A stretch of 64,000 nucleotides of DNA from Neobacillus cucumis (lineage in GTDB: Bacteria; Bacillota; Bacilli; Bacillales; Cytobacillaceae). The stretch spans positions 186,001 to 250,000 of the forward strand of contig NZ_JAFBEX010000005.1 of the NCBI RefSeq assembly GCF_016908975.1, in the 5' to 3' direction. The first letter of the stretch is position 1, and each line of letters opens with the position of its first letter. The notes under the pieces are model-generated. The model searched no databases, was not told the origin of the DNA, and was given only the letters and a program-made list of their open reading frames with translations. The position numbers were made by a program, and so were the translations under genes. Shown here in pieces: positions 63,861 to 64,000 of the stretch.

Positions 63861-63893
63861 GGGCCTTGGCATGAAGGGGCCCTTTTATTATGA
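63861..63893 (+). terminator. Terminator after the 30-residue ORF
   Basis: GGGCC and GGCCC pair around a loop of about 14 bases and are followed by TTTTATT. The stem is short but GC-rich. Confidence 0.6.
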
Positions 63894-64000
63894 AATTATA
63901 GTTTGGACAAACCTTTTTTTAGTTCTGCTATAAAAAAGGACAGGGAGTTATGTCGCTTTTCCTTAATAAAATGTTAATCAGGAGAATAAAATCTTAAATT

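Overview
The window is 64 kb of AT-rich chromosome from a Bacillaceae bacterium. The evidence is purine-rich Shine-Dalgarno sites, Bacillus-type pst, phoU and phoP genes, a class IV PHA synthase (phaR-phaB-phaC), a Fur-regulated basic protein homologue and a GC-rich short repeat of the kind seen in Bacillus/Neobacillus genomes. No rRNA, tRNA, CRISPR array, prophage or full insertion sequence was seen. All assignments come from reading motifs; no database search was run.

Layout. 1-2.4 kb: end of a CoA-acylating (methyl)malonate-semialdehyde dehydrogenase, an array of 52-bp palindromic units, and a class III aminotransferase; together they suggest omega-amino acid (beta-alanine type) catabolism. 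3.5-9.4 kb: a sulfonate-type ABC importer (ssuC-ssuB-ssuA like), an aminotransferase, an HcxA-like 2-oxoacid reductase and a GNAT acetyltransferase in one operon, split by a MITE that carries a target-site duplication. 9.7-16.4 kb: threonine synthase, an ArsR-SRPBCC fusion regulator with SRPBCC and DUF3237 neighbours, a two-component system and small unknown genes.

16.6-34 kb is a phosphate-starvation block: pstS-pstC-pstA-pstB-pstB-phoU, an orphan PhoP-like regulator, a PhoX-type phosphatase, a multicopper oxidase, a beta-propeller/phosphoesterase fusion, an RND exporter and a second pstS. Pho-box-like direct repeats at about 11-bp spacing precede four of these transcription units. 34-41.4 kb holds a Sel1-repeat protein and polyhydroxybutyrate genes: thiolase, a second SDR reductase, phaR, phaB and phaC.

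41.5-61.2 kb is the most distinctive part, a sulfur-salvage island. It has a LysR regulator, a small unknown gene, four luciferase-like flavin monooxygenases, a dipeptide/glutathione-type ABC importer with a fused double ATPase, a glutaredoxin, a cystine-type ABC importer (tcyKLMN like), an orphan sulfonate-type binding protein, a GNAT, an M20 amidohydrolase, an FbpA-like protein and an FMN reductase. It looks like an expanded version of the B. subtilis ytm/ytn and yxe operons, in which S-modified cysteines are imported, N-acetylated, oxidatively dealkylated and deacetylated. A shared promoter layout (a TTYCTATCA box about 30 bp upstream of TAGGAT) precedes three island transcripts and also the ssu-like operon 40 kb away. 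A second palindrome, ATTCCTA-N9-TAGGAAT, lies at several of the same promoters and at the LysR promoter. These two motifs define a candidate two-input sulfur regulon.

61.3-64 kb: an EamA-type half transporter, a YfnA-like amino acid permease, and a 30-codon basic ORF with a strong ribosome binding site.
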